Notes: generated from the letters alone by a model not told the origin. Shown: positions 14,909 through 23,948, counted from the first letter of the stretch. The stretch is 42,926 nucleotides of DNA from Streptomyces sp. McG3 (GCF_018619185.1 NZ_JAAXYC010000033.1:1-42926); one strand, 5' to 3'. Numbers and translations are program-made.

Positions 14909-15811
14909 ATGCACCACACTCCCAGCAACCCCGCGGCCCGCCGCCTGCGGCGCCGTGAGGCGATGGCCGGCATCCTCTTCGTGCTGCCGACGCTCGTCAT
15001 CTTCGCCGTCTTCAAGTTCTTCCCCATCGCCGGCGCCGGTGCCATGAGCATGACGCGCTACCGCCTCAACGGCGACGTCACCTGGCTGGGGGGCGAGAAC
15101 TACACGCGCCTCTTTTCCGACCCGCACTTCTGGAAGAGCCTCGGCGTGACGATGAGTTACGTGCTCATCTTCGTACCGCTCATCATCGTCGTCTCCCTCG
15201 TCGGCGCGCTGCTCCTGAACAAACTGGTGCGGTTCACCGGCACATTCCGGGCGGTGCTCTTCCTGCCCTACCTCAGCTCCTTCGTCATGGCGGGCATCAT
15301 CTGGTCGTGGATCTTCGCGACCGACGGTCCGCTGAACGCCGCCCTCGGCGGAATCGGACTCAGCCCCGTGCCCTTCCTGACCGGCGACCAGCTCTTGGTG
15401 CTCGCCTGCCTGGCCCTGGTCTCCGTCTGGAAGGGCTTCGGATACTCGATGCTCGTCTTCCTCGCCGGACTGAAAGCGCAGCCGGCGGAGGTGCACGAAG
15501 CCGCGCGCATCGACGGGGCGAGCAGCTGGCAGGCCTTCCGGCACGTGACGCTGCCCCTGCTCAAACCGGTGCTCTTCTTCGTCCTCGTGATCGAGACGAT
15601 CATCGGCTTCCAGGTGTTCGACACCATCTACGTGATGACCGGCGGTGGCCCCAACCGGGCCAGCCACAGCCTCATCTACTTCCTCTACGACGAGGGCTTC
15701 AAGTTCCTCGACTTCGGCTACGCGGCGGCGATCGGCATGGTCCTCTTCGTCATCGTGCTGATCCTGTCCCTCATCCAGCGGCGCCTCGTCGAAGGCAAGG
15801 AGACCAAGTGA
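14909..15811 (+). CDS. ABC sugar-transporter permease, MalF type
   Basis: 300 residues from ATG 14909. An in-frame ATG at 14846 exists, but the 63 bases between have much lower third-position GC than the gene and contain a hairpin, so the later start is preferred. Six membrane segments are visible, from AMAGILFVLPTLVIFAVFKF to IGMVLFVIVLILSLI. The EAA loop that docks the ATPase is EVHEAARIDGASSWQAFRHV. It pairs with the next gene's product to form the membrane channel. No ATP-binding subunit is encoded in the operon; Streptomyces usually shares one multi-sugar ATPase (MsiK) among such systems. Confidence 0.93.
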   Translation: MHHTPSNPAARRLRRREAMAGILFVLPTLVIFAVFKFFPIAGAGAMSMTRYRLNGDVTWLGGENYTRLFSDPHFWKSLGVTMSYVLIFVPLIIVVSLVGALLLNKLVRFTGTFRAVLFLPYLSSFVMAGIIWSWIFATDGPLNAALGGIGLSPVPFLTGDQLLVLACLALVSVWKGFGYSMLVFLAGLKAQPAEVHEAARIDGASSWQAFRHVTLPLLKPVLFFVLVIETIIGFQVFDTIYVMTGGGPNRASHSLIYFLYDEGFKFLDFGYAAAIGMVLFVIVLILSLIQRRLVEGKETK

Positions 15812-16659
15812 CCACCTCCACCTCGGCTGTCGCCTCCCGGCGGGCACGCGCCCACCGGCCGCGCAAGTGGCTGCCCGCCGCAGCCCTGACCGTCATCTCA
15901 CTGTTCACGGTCGCGCCGCTGCTCACCGTCGTCGTCCTGGCCCTCTCGCCCGAGGGCGCCCCGACGCTGCCGCACGCGATCCCCGACTCCCTGACCCTCG
16001 ACAACGTCACCAGGATCTTCGAGGTCGGCGAATTCCCGCTCTGGCTGTTCAACTCCTTCGTCTACTCGGCCGTCTCCGTGGTCGTCATCCTGCTCACCGC
16101 GTCCATGGCCGCCTACGCCCTCGTGCGCAAGCGGTTCCCCGGCCGCAACGCCATGCTGTGGGCGATCGTCGCCACCCTGATGGTGCCGATGCAGGCCACG
16201 CTCATCCCCACGTTCATCCTCGTCGCCCGCATGGACGGCGTGAACACGCTGTGGGGGCTGATCATGCCCACCCTCGCCAACGCACAAGCCGTCTTCCTCA
16301 TCCGGCAGTTCGTCCGCGACCTGCCCGACGAACTGTTCGACGCGGCCCGCATCGACGGGGCGGGGGAGTGGCGCACCTTCACCCGGATCGTGCTGCCCCT
16401 CATCCGCCCCGTGCTCGCCACGCTCGCCATCTTCGTCTTCCTGTGGCACTGGAACGACCTGCTCTGGCCCCTCATCGTCGGGCAGAGCGACGAGGCCCGC
16501 ACCCTGACCGTCGGACTCGCCACGCTGCACACCGAGACCGTGTCGACGGCCGGCATCATGTCCGCCGCGTTCGTCAGCTTCATCCCGTGCCTCGTCATCT
16601 TCATCCTGCTGCAACGGCACATCGTCGCCAGCATCACCTCGTCGGGGGTGAAGGGATGA
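15808..16659 (+). CDS. ABC sugar-transporter permease, MalG type
   Basis: 283 residues from GTG 15808, whose GTGA overlaps the stop of the MalF-type gene. The N-terminal part has a basic stretch (RRARAHRPRKW) and then the first membrane segment. The EAA loop is DELFDAARIDGAGEWRTFTR, and the C-terminus ends CLVIFILLQRHIVASITSSG with the usual short hydrophilic tail (SSGVKG), typical of MalG-type subunits. It is the second half of the CUT1 channel. ATGA overlap with the following oxidoreductase gene. Confidence 0.93.
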   Translation: MTTSTSAVASRRARAHRPRKWLPAAALTVISLFTVAPLLTVVVLALSPEGAPTLPHAIPDSLTLDNVTRIFEVGEFPLWLFNSFVYSAVSVVVILLTASMAAYALVRKRFPGRNAMLWAIVATLMVPMQATLIPTFILVARMDGVNTLWGLIMPTLANAQAVFLIRQFVRDLPDELFDAARIDGAGEWRTFTRIVLPLIRPVLATLAIFVFLWHWNDLLWPLIVGQSDEARTLTVGLATLHTETVSTAGIMSAAFVSFIPCLVIFILLQRHIVASITSSGVKG

Positions 16660-17558
16660 TCCCCGGTTCGCCTGCCGCTCCGCTCCGCTTCGGACTCATC
16701 GGCGTCGACTCCCCGCACGCGCCTTCCTTCATTCGCCTCTTCGGCGACGGAGTCACCGGCACCGTCCCCGGCGGCACGATCACGGCCGCGTGGAAGGGCG
16801 AAGCGGCCGCGGACTTCCCTCCCGGTCGGGACCGCATCGAATCCTTCGCGCAGGAGGTGACGGCACTCGGGGTCCCCCTGCGGGCAAGCCCCGAGGAGGT
16901 GGCCGAGCACTGCGACGCCCTGCTCGTCGTCGCCTCCGACGCCCGCACCCACGCCGGGTACTTCACGCGGCTTGCCCCGCTGGGGAAGCCGGTCTACGTC
17001 GACACGCGCTTCGCACTCACGACGCGCGACGCCCGTCACATGCTGGGCTGCGCCTCCGCCTCCGGATGTCTGCCGCTGGCCGGCTCGCCCAAGCGCTTCA
17101 CCCCCGAATTCCGCGACGCCGTCGGCTCCGGCCGGATCGACCGGGTGGACCTGACCGGTCCGCTGCCCACCCAGCCGGGACACCCGGTCCTCGACTGGTA
17201 CGGCGTACATCTGGTCGACCTCGCCGTCGCGGCGCTCGGACCTGGATGCGTGGGCGTCGACGCGTCGGCGAGCGGGAGCACCACACTGACCTGGTCCGAC
17301 GGGCGGGTCGCGACGCTCGGCGGGGACGAGGAATGGTCGCCGCTCACCACCGGACGACTGAGCGGCCCGGCCGGAGACCGCCACTTCACCATCGAGGCGG
17401 GGCCGCCCATGCTCAGTGGCCTGCTCACCTCGATCGTGGACGCCTGCCGACGTGGCGCCCCCAACGTCCCCCTGGCCGAGGTGTCCGAGATTGTCTCCAT
17501 CGTTGAGGCCGCCCGCCGCAGCCGTGCAGCAGGCGTGCCCGTCACGCTGCCCGGCTGA
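16656..17558 (+). CDS. Gfo/Idh/MocA-family oxidoreductase (divergent)
   Basis: 300 residues, ATG overlapping the permease stop. The beginning LRFGLIGVDSPHAPSFIRLF is a Rossmann strand with an unusual glycine loop. The middle has CDALLVVASDARTHAGYFTR and PVYVDTRFALTTRDARHM, which correspond to the family's dinucleotide fold and the E-K-P segment; here the Lys is not obvious (VYVDTRFAL). LDWYGVHLVDLAVAALG matches the catalytic-helix region (H-x-x-D). It probably oxidises or isomerises a sugar using NAD(P), but the altered EKP motif makes activity less certain. It is co-transcribed with the transporter. Confidence 0.78.
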   Translation: MIPGSPAAPLRFGLIGVDSPHAPSFIRLFGDGVTGTVPGGTITAAWKGEAAADFPPGRDRIESFAQEVTALGVPLRASPEEVAEHCDALLVVASDARTHAGYFTRLAPLGKPVYVDTRFALTTRDARHMLGCASASGCLPLAGSPKRFTPEFRDAVGSGRIDRVDLTGPLPTQPGHPVLDWYGVHLVDLAVAALGPGCVGVDASASGSTTLTWSDGRVATLGGDEEWSPLTTGRLSGPAGDRHFTIEAGPPMLSGLLTSIVDACRRGAPNVPLAEVSEIVSIVEAARRSRAAGVPVTLPG

Positions 17559-17652
17559 CCCACTTCTCTCCGTACTTGCTGGCAGAGCGACGCCCCCCCC
17601 ACCTGGGCGTGCCCTTCCATCAACCGTCCGTACCGAATCAGGTGTTGCCCCG

Positions 17653-18606
17653 ATGCTCCAGACCTCGTGCTGCTCCGCAAGTCGTGCCACCGCGGCAGGG
17701 CCGGAGCCCCGTGTGCCGGACGCGCCGTCAGCGCGCAAACAGGATGTCGTAGAACGTCGGAACATGGCGCACCTTGCCGGTGGCACCTTCCTCATGGGTA
17801 CGGACGCCGGCGACGGGTACGCGGCCGACGGCGAGGGCCCGGTGCGTGAGATCCACCTCGCGCCGTTCCTGATGGACACCACGACCGTCACCAACAAGGC
17901 GTTCGCCGAGTTCACCGACGCCACCGGCTGGGTGACGCTGGCGGAGCGGTTCGGCACGTCCTTCGTGTTCGCCGGCCTGCTGCCCGCGGGTGCACACCAC
18001 GGTCGCCCCGTACCGACGACACCGTGGTGGCGGGAGGTCGCGCACGCGGACTGGCGCCACCCGGAGGGTCCCGGATCCGGTATCGCCGCCCGCATGGACC
18101 ACCCGGTGGTCCACGTCACCTGGCGTGACGCCCGCGCCTACGCGAAGTGGGCAGGCAAGCGCCTGCCCACCGAGGCCGAATGGGAGTATGCCGCCCGTGG
18201 TGGTCTGGCCCGGGCCCGCTATCCGTGGGGCGACGAGCGCGAACCCGGTGGAGCGCACCGGATGAACGTCTGGCAGGGCGAGTTCCCCGCACGCAACACC
18301 GGCGAGGACGGCTACCTCGGCACCGCACCGGCCGACGCCTACGAACCCAACGGATACGGGCTGTACAACACCTGCGGCAACGTGTGGGAGTGGTGCGCCG
18401 ACTGGTTCCACCCCACATGGCACGCCACCGGTCCCCGGAACGGTCCCACCGGTCCACCGAGCGGGGACCGCAAGGTGATGCGCGGAGGGTCCTACCTCTG
18501 CCACGAGAGCTACTGCTTCCGCTACCGCGTCGACGCCCGCAGTTCCAACACCCCGGACAGCAGCGCGGGCAACATCGGCTTCCGCTGCGTGGCCGCAGCC
18601 GACTGA
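17653..18606 (+). CDS. formylglycine-generating enzyme (sulfatase maturase)
   Basis: 317 residues from ATG 17653; ATG 17764 is an alternative. It converts the sulfatase active-site Cys to formylglycine in an oxygen- and copper-dependent way. The FGE-sulfatase domain is complete: MGTDAGDGYAADGEGPVREI, FGTSFVFAGLLP, HPVVHVTWRDARAYAKWAGK, RLPTEAEWEYAARGGLARAR, and NTCGNVWEWCADWF. The two catalytic, copper-binding cysteines are in GGSYLCHESYCFRYR (about C283 and C288), followed by SSNTPDSSAGNIGFRC. The sequence closely resembles the well-studied Streptomyces coelicolor enzyme as I remember it. Its target is almost certainly the sulfatase at 12056-13519. Confidence 0.95.
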   Translation: MLQTSCCSASRATAAGPEPRVPDAPSARKQDVVERRNMAHLAGGTFLMGTDAGDGYAADGEGPVREIHLAPFLMDTTTVTNKAFAEFTDATGWVTLAERFGTSFVFAGLLPAGAHHGRPVPTTPWWREVAHADWRHPEGPGSGIAARMDHPVVHVTWRDARAYAKWAGKRLPTEAEWEYAARGGLARARYPWGDEREPGGAHRMNVWQGEFPARNTGEDGYLGTAPADAYEPNGYGLYNTCGNVWEWCADWFHPTWHATGPRNGPTGPPSGDRKVMRGGSYLCHESYCFRYRVDARSSNTPDSSAGNIGFRCVAAAD

Positions 18607-18646
18607 CCGCACCCCCGATTCCTGTCGTCCGGGCTCCGCCCACCTG

Positions 18647-18664
18647 AGAGCAAGCGCTTTCCCT
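18647..18664. promoter_or_regulatory. LacI-family-type operator candidate
   Basis: The perfect eight-base palindrome AAGCGCTT (18652-18659) in the context GCAAGCGCTTTC matches the usual core of LacI/GalR-family operators. It is 54 bases ahead of the second oxidoreductase gene, so that gene and those after it may have a separate promoter. No LacI-type gene lies in the window. Confidence 0.45.
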
Positions 18665-18717
18665 CTTGGGCGATCCGCTCGGGCGCCACCACCTCACAGA
18701 AGAAGGACACGCCAAAA

Positions 18718-19872
18718 ATGTCCCGCAATGTCATCGGCATCGTCATGAACGGTGTCACCGGCCGCATGGGCTATCGCCAGCACCTGGTCCGCTCCCTCCT
18801 GGCCATCCGTGAACAGGGCGGCCTGCCCCTGGGCGACGGCACCGTCATCTGGCCCGAGCCCATCCTCGTCGGCCGTAGCGCCCACAAGCTGAAGGAACTG
18901 GCCGACCGGCACGGTCTGGAGCACTGGACCACGGACCTGGGCGAGGCCCTGGCCCACCCGGTCGCCCAGATCTACTTCGACGCCCAAGTCACCCAGGCAC
19001 GGGAGCAGGCCATACGGACCGCGATCGCTGCCGGCAAGCACATCTACACCGAGAAGCCGACCGCCGAATCCCTCGACGCAGCCCTGGAACTGGCGCGGCT
19101 GGCACGCGCGGCGGGAGTGTGCAACGGCGCGGTGCAGGACAAACTTTTCCTCCCCGGCCTGCTGAAGCTCAAGCGGCTCATCGACAGCGGATTCTTCGGC
19201 CGGATCCTCTCCGTACGGGGAGAGTTCGGCTACTGGGTCTTCGAGGGCGATTGGCAGAGCGCCCAGCGTCCGTCCTGGAACTACCGGGCCGAGGACGGCG
19301 GCGGCATGATCCTCGACATGTTCCCGCACTGGCGGTACGTGCTCGACGGGCTGTTCGGCGAGGTCCGGTCCGTGTACGCGCACACCGCGACCCACATCCC
19401 CGAGCGGGTCGACGAGCAGGGACACGGCTACGCGGCGACAGCGGACGACGCCGCGTACGGCTTCTTCGAGCTGGAGGGCGGCATCACGGCCCAGATCAAC
19501 TCCTCCTGGGCCGTGCGGGTGGACCGGGACGAGCTGGTCGAGTTCCAGGTGGACGGCACGGAGGGAAGCGCCGTCGCGGGCCTGCGCAACTGCCGCGTCC
19601 AGCATCGCTCGCAGACGCCGAAGCCGGTGTGGAACCCCGATCTGGCGGTGACCGAACCGTTCCGCGACCAGTGGCAGCAGGTCCCGGACAACGGCGCGTT
19701 CGACAACGGCTTCAAGGTGCAGTGGGAGCTGTTCCTGAAGCACGTGGTCACCGGCTCCGCGTACCACTTGGACCTGCTGGAGGGCGCCAAGGGCGTCCAG
19801 CTCGCCGAGCTCGGGCTGCGGTCCGCCCGTGAGGGCCGTCGGCTCGACGTCCCCGCGCTGGAGCTCCGATGA
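18718..19872 (+). CDS. Gfo/Idh/MocA-family oxidoreductase
   Basis: 384 residues, with GAAGGA nine to ten bases before the ATG. The Rossmann fold begins VIGIVMNGVTGRMGYRQHLV, the family's E-K-P is present in KHIYTEKPTAES, and the catalytic-domain segment GGGMILDMFPHWRYVLDGLFG follows. It would act on a sugar or cyclitol with NAD(P). The gene adjoins DUF993 and isomerase genes, a combination repeatedly seen in sugar catabolic operons of actinobacteria. Its ATGA overlap with the DUF993 gene shows that the three were translated together before the transposon inserted. Confidence 0.9.
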   Translation: MSRNVIGIVMNGVTGRMGYRQHLVRSLLAIREQGGLPLGDGTVIWPEPILVGRSAHKLKELADRHGLEHWTTDLGEALAHPVAQIYFDAQVTQAREQAIRTAIAAGKHIYTEKPTAESLDAALELARLARAAGVCNGAVQDKLFLPGLLKLKRLIDSGFFGRILSVRGEFGYWVFEGDWQSAQRPSWNYRAEDGGGMILDMFPHWRYVLDGLFGEVRSVYAHTATHIPERVDEQGHGYAATADDAAYGFFELEGGITAQINSSWAVRVDRDELVEFQVDGTEGSAVAGLRNCRVQHRSQTPKPVWNPDLAVTEPFRDQWQQVPDNGAFDNGFKVQWELFLKHVVTGSAYHLDLLEGAKGVQLAELGLRSAREGRRLDVPALELR

Positions 19873-20621
19873 CACTCGAACTGCGCCTCCCGGGCGGTGT
19901 CCACCGACTCCGGACACCGATCGCGCTTGACGCGCCCGACCGCCCGATCACTTCCCGCCGTGTCTACGCCGCCGCCCATGTGGTGGCCGATCCTCTGGGC
20001 CAGAACAGCCCCGGAGCGCCGGCGGCCGTCGACTGGGACGCCACGCTCGCCTTCCGACGGCACCTGTGGTCCCTCGGCCTGGGCGTCGCCGACGCCATGG
20101 ACACTGCCCAGCGCGGAATGGGCCTTGACTGGCCCGCCACCCGTGAGCTCATCACCCGGTCCGGAACGGAGGCGCGCGCCGTCGGCGGGCTCCTGGCCTG
20201 TGGTGTCGGCACCGACCACCTCGCCGGGGCCGACCACACCCTGCGTGACATCATCGGCGCCTACCGGGCGCAGTTGGCCGTGGTCGAGGAGTCCGGCGCA
20301 CAGCCGGTCCTGATGGCCAGCCGCGCGCTCTCCGCGGCGGCCAAGGGACCTGATGACTACCTTCACGTATACGGCGAGGTCATCGACTCGGCCGCGCAAC
20401 CGGTGATTCTGCACTGGCTCGGCGACATGTTCGATCCGGCGCTGGCCGGTTACTGGGGCGGCGCGAGCCTGGACGACGCAACGGACACGGTGCTCGACCT
20501 GATCCGGGAGAACGCGCCGCGCGTCGACGGCATCAAGGTGTCTCTCCTGGACGCCGGCCGGGAGATCGAGCTCCGCCGGGCGCTGCCCGAGGGCGTACGC
20601 CTGTACACGGGGTGCCGTTAA
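19869..20621 (+). pseudogene. DUF993 aldolase-like gene, 5' part, cut by the transposon
   Basis: The frame starts at ATG 19869, and real gene sequence ends at 20608, the last base of the target duplication. The remaining codons (GGG TGC CGT TAA) come from the transposon's inverted repeat, which supplies the stop. The 250-residue product includes TSRRVYAAAHVVADPL, LGVADAMDTAQRGMGLDWPA, ACGVGTDHL and QPVILHWLGDMFDPALAGYW, and ends within the barrel at DGIKVSLLD...RLYTG. DUF993 proteins are dihydrodipicolinate-synthase-like barrels, and a Lys in DGIKVS is a possible Schiff-base residue. The 3' part is at 31863-32276; joined, they give 382 residues. Confidence 0.92.
20604..20608. repeat. target-site duplication, left copy (TACAC)
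   Basis: TACAC directly before the left inverted repeat is identical to 31863-31867 directly after the right one. Five bases is the duplication length of Tn3-family transposition. Confidence 0.95.
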
Positions 20622-20646
20622 CGAGCGACGAACCAGGTGACAAGTA
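20609..20646 (+). repeat. left 38-bp terminal inverted repeat
   Basis: Begins GGGGTGCCGTTAACGAGCG, with the GGGG start typical of Tn3-family ends. It matches the reverse complement of 31825-31862 at 36 of 38 positions. Confidence 0.95.
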
Positions 20647-20670
20647 ACCCGTCAGTAGCTGGATCGAAGA

Positions 20671-20703
20671 CGGCCCCCTCGCCGGGACGCGGCGAGGGGG
20701 CCG
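20671..20703. terminator. hairpin terminator downstream of tnpA
   Basis: A perfect 13-bp stem (CGGCCCCCTCGCC / GGCGAGGGGGCCG) with a seven-base loop, 19 bases beyond the tnpA stop. It would stop tnpA transcripts leaving the element and also readthrough entering from the host operon. Confidence 0.85.
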
Positions 20704-20721
20704 AGTGGTGCGCGCTGGTGT

Positions 20722-23700
20722 TCAGGCCGCGGCCGGCTCCGGCTCAGGGTCGATGGGGGCGGCGACCGCGAGCTGGAGGCGACTGCCCATGTTCAGTCGT
20801 ACCTCGCCGTAGGGCTGGATGTGCATCCAGAACAGCGGGGTCAGAGCCCGCTTGTCCTCGTCGGTGAGGACGTCGGCCCATTCTGGGTCGGCAAGCATGT
20901 CCTGGATCATCAGGGTGTTGACGAAGACGAGCGCGGTTTGCAGGAGATGCAGCGCGAGAACGGAGAGTTCTTGCTGGTCGCGGCGGTTGGAGGAGAGTTC
21001 GCCGCTCTTGCCGAAGAAGATGATGTCGTTGGCGCCGTTCCAGCCCTCGACGACATTGAGGCCCTCCTGGATCTCGCGCTGGAGGTCGCGGTCGCGCAGG
21101 TAGCGGGCGACGAAGATAGTCTTCTGTGCCCGCCCGACTTCGAGCATGGCCTGGTAGACGGGGTGGGATGCGGTGCGGGTGAAGCGCCGCAGGATGGCCT
21201 CGGTGGAGGCGGTGCCGACCCGGATCGCGGTGGCGTACTTGATGAGCTGGTCGTAGTTGTTCTCGATGACGTCCCAGCGGATCGGGCGAGTCATCGCGTC
21301 GGCGAGGTTGTCGTAGGTGTCCTCGTCCTCGCGGCCGGGCCGGTACAGCTTGACCTTGTTGATCTGCTTGATGCGGGGCAGCAGGTCGTAGCCCAGGAGC
21401 CTGGTCAGTCCGAAGCCGATTTCCGACTGGCCGTGCGAATCGACGTAGTTGCCCTCGGTCTGCATGGTGGTGGCGTGCCGCATCATGCCCTCGATCGCGG
21501 CGGAGACCTCGGAGGCCGTGCAGTTGAGAAGCTGGCTGTGAATGGCCATCGAGCCTTTTTCGATGTGCCAGTAGACGAGCACTCCGCGGCCCCCGTACCG
21601 GGAGTGCCATTCGGTGAAGATGTTGCGGTCCCAGGCTCTGAAGTGCGTGGAGTCGGAGGCCACGGTGGTGGTGCCCTGGCCCCACACGGTCTCGGAGCGG
21701 GCGGCGAAGGTGGCGTTGGCGATCTCGACGCCGGCGGCCTTGAGGCCGACGGCGGTCAGGTAGCGGCGGGCGGTGTAGCGCAGGTCCTCCTCGCTGTGTC
21801 CGTGGGCGCCGGCGGCGACCGAGCTGATCCCCGAGTTGGTGCCGTACGCGTACGCGATCAAAAGCAGGCGTTCCAGGAGCTTCGCCTCGTCGATCGACTC
21901 CCTCGTGCCGACCGGGGCGAGGGCCTTGAGCATTCCGGTGCGCAGGGCGGCCTCTTTGAGGATGTCGATGAGGGCGACGGTGCCCCATTTCTTGCGGATC
22001 GCCTTCTTGAGCTTGCGCAGGTTCTTCGGCTCTTTCTGCGGCTCGGGCTCGGTGAACTTGATCGCCCCGTTGCGGTGCTTTCCGCTGATCGTGACCCATG
22101 GCAGCTTCGGGAGCTTGGTATCCAGGGCGCCGAGCTCGGCGCGCATCTCGCTCTGGAGCTGGGCGGTGAAGACCTTGCCGTCGCGCGGCTTGTTGAGCTT
22201 CTCGTAGTACTCCGCGCGCCTCATCTCGAAGTCGTCGGGCAGGTCGTCGTCGGGGTTGCGCCACTTGTCGGCGCCGGTCACCCAGATCTCCTTGCAGCGC
22301 AGCCTCTCGCGCAGGGCCTGGAAGACGCACGCCTCGTAGACCGTGCGCATGACGCGCTTGGGCCCCTTGTCGGGGGTGAAGATCGCGAACTCCATCCAGT
22401 CCTTGCGCACCACGCCGTCCAACGGGATGGTCTCGCCGAGCGGCAGGTAGGTGGTGGAGGAGTCCTTGTGCCGCCCGATCAACTTCAGGGCGTCGATGAC
22501 GGGCTTGTGCCGGTGATTGGAGGAATGGAACTCCAGCACACCGAGCAGCTTCATCAGCCCGCTGCGGTAGTGGTTGCTGTAGGAGGACCTGAACACCTCC
22601 CGCTTGTTGCGGGCGAACTCCGCGTTGGTGGCCTTCAGCTCCGCGACCAGGTCTTTCAGCGTCTTCTCCCCGCCGGCGGCCGGGTAGATGACCTCCTTCA
22701 CCGAGCCCTCGGGGGCGCCGAGCGATGCGGCGGCGATCTTCCCGAGAAGCCCGGCCTTGCCCCTCACCTTCGTGAACTCGGCGACGAACGCCTCGGTCAC
22801 CTTCTTCTCCGCCCGCGCGTTGATGCGGTGCACGGTGGAGTTCAGCAGCTCCACCAGCGTGTCGGTGATCTCCCGCTGCCGCTGGAACAGCAGCGCCGCG
22901 AGCAGGACGTGGCGTACGGGGGCGTCGAAGCGGCGCAGGTGGCTCGGGGAGGATGCCGAGGCCCGTGCCCGCCAGGCGTTGACGACCCGCACGCCGATCC
23001 CGGTGAAGGCGTCGGCCGGGACGGCGACGGCACCGACGTGCTTGAGTTTGGTGGTCTCGTCCAGCAGCGAGTTGAGGCTGACGTTGCCCGGATGGGCCTT
23101 GATCTGCGAGAGGACAGCTTCGACGTCCTCCTCGTCGCCATCCGCGGTGTCGCCGTCGTCGCTGTCCTCGTCGGCGCCCTCGGTTGTGGTGTCGCCGGGC
23201 AGGTCGGTGAAGACCAGTGCGTCGAGCCGCTGCGGACACCCCTCGGCCCGCGCCAGGCGGGCGGCGACCTCGGCGACGGCCCGCTCGTCGGCCTGGTGCA
23301 GCGCGGACTTGAGGATCGCGGTGATCTGGTCCGGGGTCGGAGGCTCGATCAGTTCGGCCCGCATGTACCGGTACAGCTCGATGCGGACCTGTTCGTCGCG
23401 CCGCTCGTCGTGCCAGATCGCGTCCACCAGGTGCGAGACGGTCTTGGTGGTGTCCGTCTGGCTGCATTCGTGCCAGCCGGTCGCATCCCGGATCTCACTG
23501 CGGTGCCGCTTCGCGGCCCGGGAGGTGAGGTCGTAGAAAGCCAGCTCCGAGGCCGGCACCCCGGTCTGCTTCGCGAGGTGCTCGACTGCGTCGTCGGGGA
23601 GTTCGTGCCGTGCCTTGGGAAACCGCCCGCGCCAGGTCAGGAACTTGAGCTGAACGCTGAAGCCCAGCCTCGTGGCCCCCGCCTTGTTCCGTAACCAGCC

Positions 23701-23763
23701 CGCCTCGTCGCTGCCCAGGGTGAAGTGGTCCACCACCCCGTCCAGACCCAGGTCCCGCCCCAC
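20722..23763 (-). CDS. tnpA: Tn3-family transposase
   Basis: 1013 residues from GTG 23763, with AAAGGGG seven bases upstream; full length for the family. The N-terminal DUF4158-type DNA-binding region is present (HFTLGSDEAGWLRNKAGATR, LGFSVQLKFLTWRGRFPKAR). The C-terminal DDE catalytic domain has VASDSTHFRAWD (Asp about 704), NYVDSHGQSEIGF (Asp about 775) and SSNRRDQQELSVLALHLLQ (Glu about 932). An Asp/Glu-rich insertion (EGADEDSDDGDTADGDEEDV) near residues 195-215 looks like a flexible linker. It cuts the 38-bp ends and carries out replicative transposition. The intact frame suggests activity. Confidence 0.97.
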   Translation of the reverse strand: MGRDLGLDGVVDHFTLGSDEAGWLRNKAGATRLGFSVQLKFLTWRGRFPKARHELPDDAVEHLAKQTGVPASELAFYDLTSRAAKRHRSEIRDATGWHECSQTDTTKTVSHLVDAIWHDERRDEQVRIELYRYMRAELIEPPTPDQITAILKSALHQADERAVAEVAARLARAEGCPQRLDALVFTDLPGDTTTEGADEDSDDGDTADGDEEDVEAVLSQIKAHPGNVSLNSLLDETTKLKHVGAVAVPADAFTGIGVRVVNAWRARASASSPSHLRRFDAPVRHVLLAALLFQRQREITDTLVELLNSTVHRINARAEKKVTEAFVAEFTKVRGKAGLLGKIAAASLGAPEGSVKEVIYPAAGGEKTLKDLVAELKATNAEFARNKREVFRSSYSNHYRSGLMKLLGVLEFHSSNHRHKPVIDALKLIGRHKDSSTTYLPLGETIPLDGVVRKDWMEFAIFTPDKGPKRVMRTVYEACVFQALRERLRCKEIWVTGADKWRNPDDDLPDDFEMRRAEYYEKLNKPRDGKVFTAQLQSEMRAELGALDTKLPKLPWVTISGKHRNGAIKFTEPEPQKEPKNLRKLKKAIRKKWGTVALIDILKEAALRTGMLKALAPVGTRESIDEAKLLERLLLIAYAYGTNSGISSVAAGAHGHSEEDLRYTARRYLTAVGLKAAGVEIANATFAARSETVWGQGTTTVASDSTHFRAWDRNIFTEWHSRYGGRGVLVYWHIEKGSMAIHSQLLNCTASEVSAAIEGMMRHATTMQTEGNYVDSHGQSEIGFGLTRLLGYDLLPRIKQINKVKLYRPGREDEDTYDNLADAMTRPIRWDVIENNYDQLIKYATAIRVGTASTEAILRRFTRTASHPVYQAMLEVGRAQKTIFVARYLRDRDLQREIQEGLNVVEGWNGANDIIFFGKSGELSSNRRDQQELSVLALHLLQTALVFVNTLMIQDMLADPEWADVLTDEDKRALTPLFWMHIQPYGEVRLNMGSRLQLAVAAPIDPEPEPAAA

Positions 23764-23838
23764 TGCATGGCCCCTTTCGCCCGCCCCGCGTGATCAACTC
23801 TCGGGCTGGACGGTAGAGCCGCCGACGCAGGGCGGGCG

Positions 23839-23948
23839 CGGATATCGGTGAAGCATCCCGGCCGGGCGGGCGGACCTGGTACAAGTGCTGGCTTCTACGG
23901 AAGAAGGCCTCTCCGTAGTACTCGCCGAAAAACAACGGATATCGCTGA
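23839..23948. repeat. direct repeats around a palindrome upstream of tnpA
   Basis: CGGATATCGGTGA (23839-23851) and CGGATATCGCTGA (23936-23948) are direct repeats differing at one base. Between them is the palindrome CTACGGA-N10-TCCGTAG (23895-23918). The block lies 76 bases in front of the tnpA start. It may be a binding region controlling tnpA or an old resolution site. The rest of 23764-24127 shows no gene. Confidence 0.4.

Noticed and set aside
20821..23694. 957-codon open frame on the plus strand opposite tnpA
   Set aside because: Mirror image of the transposase gene; Val/Gly/Leu-rich without any motif.
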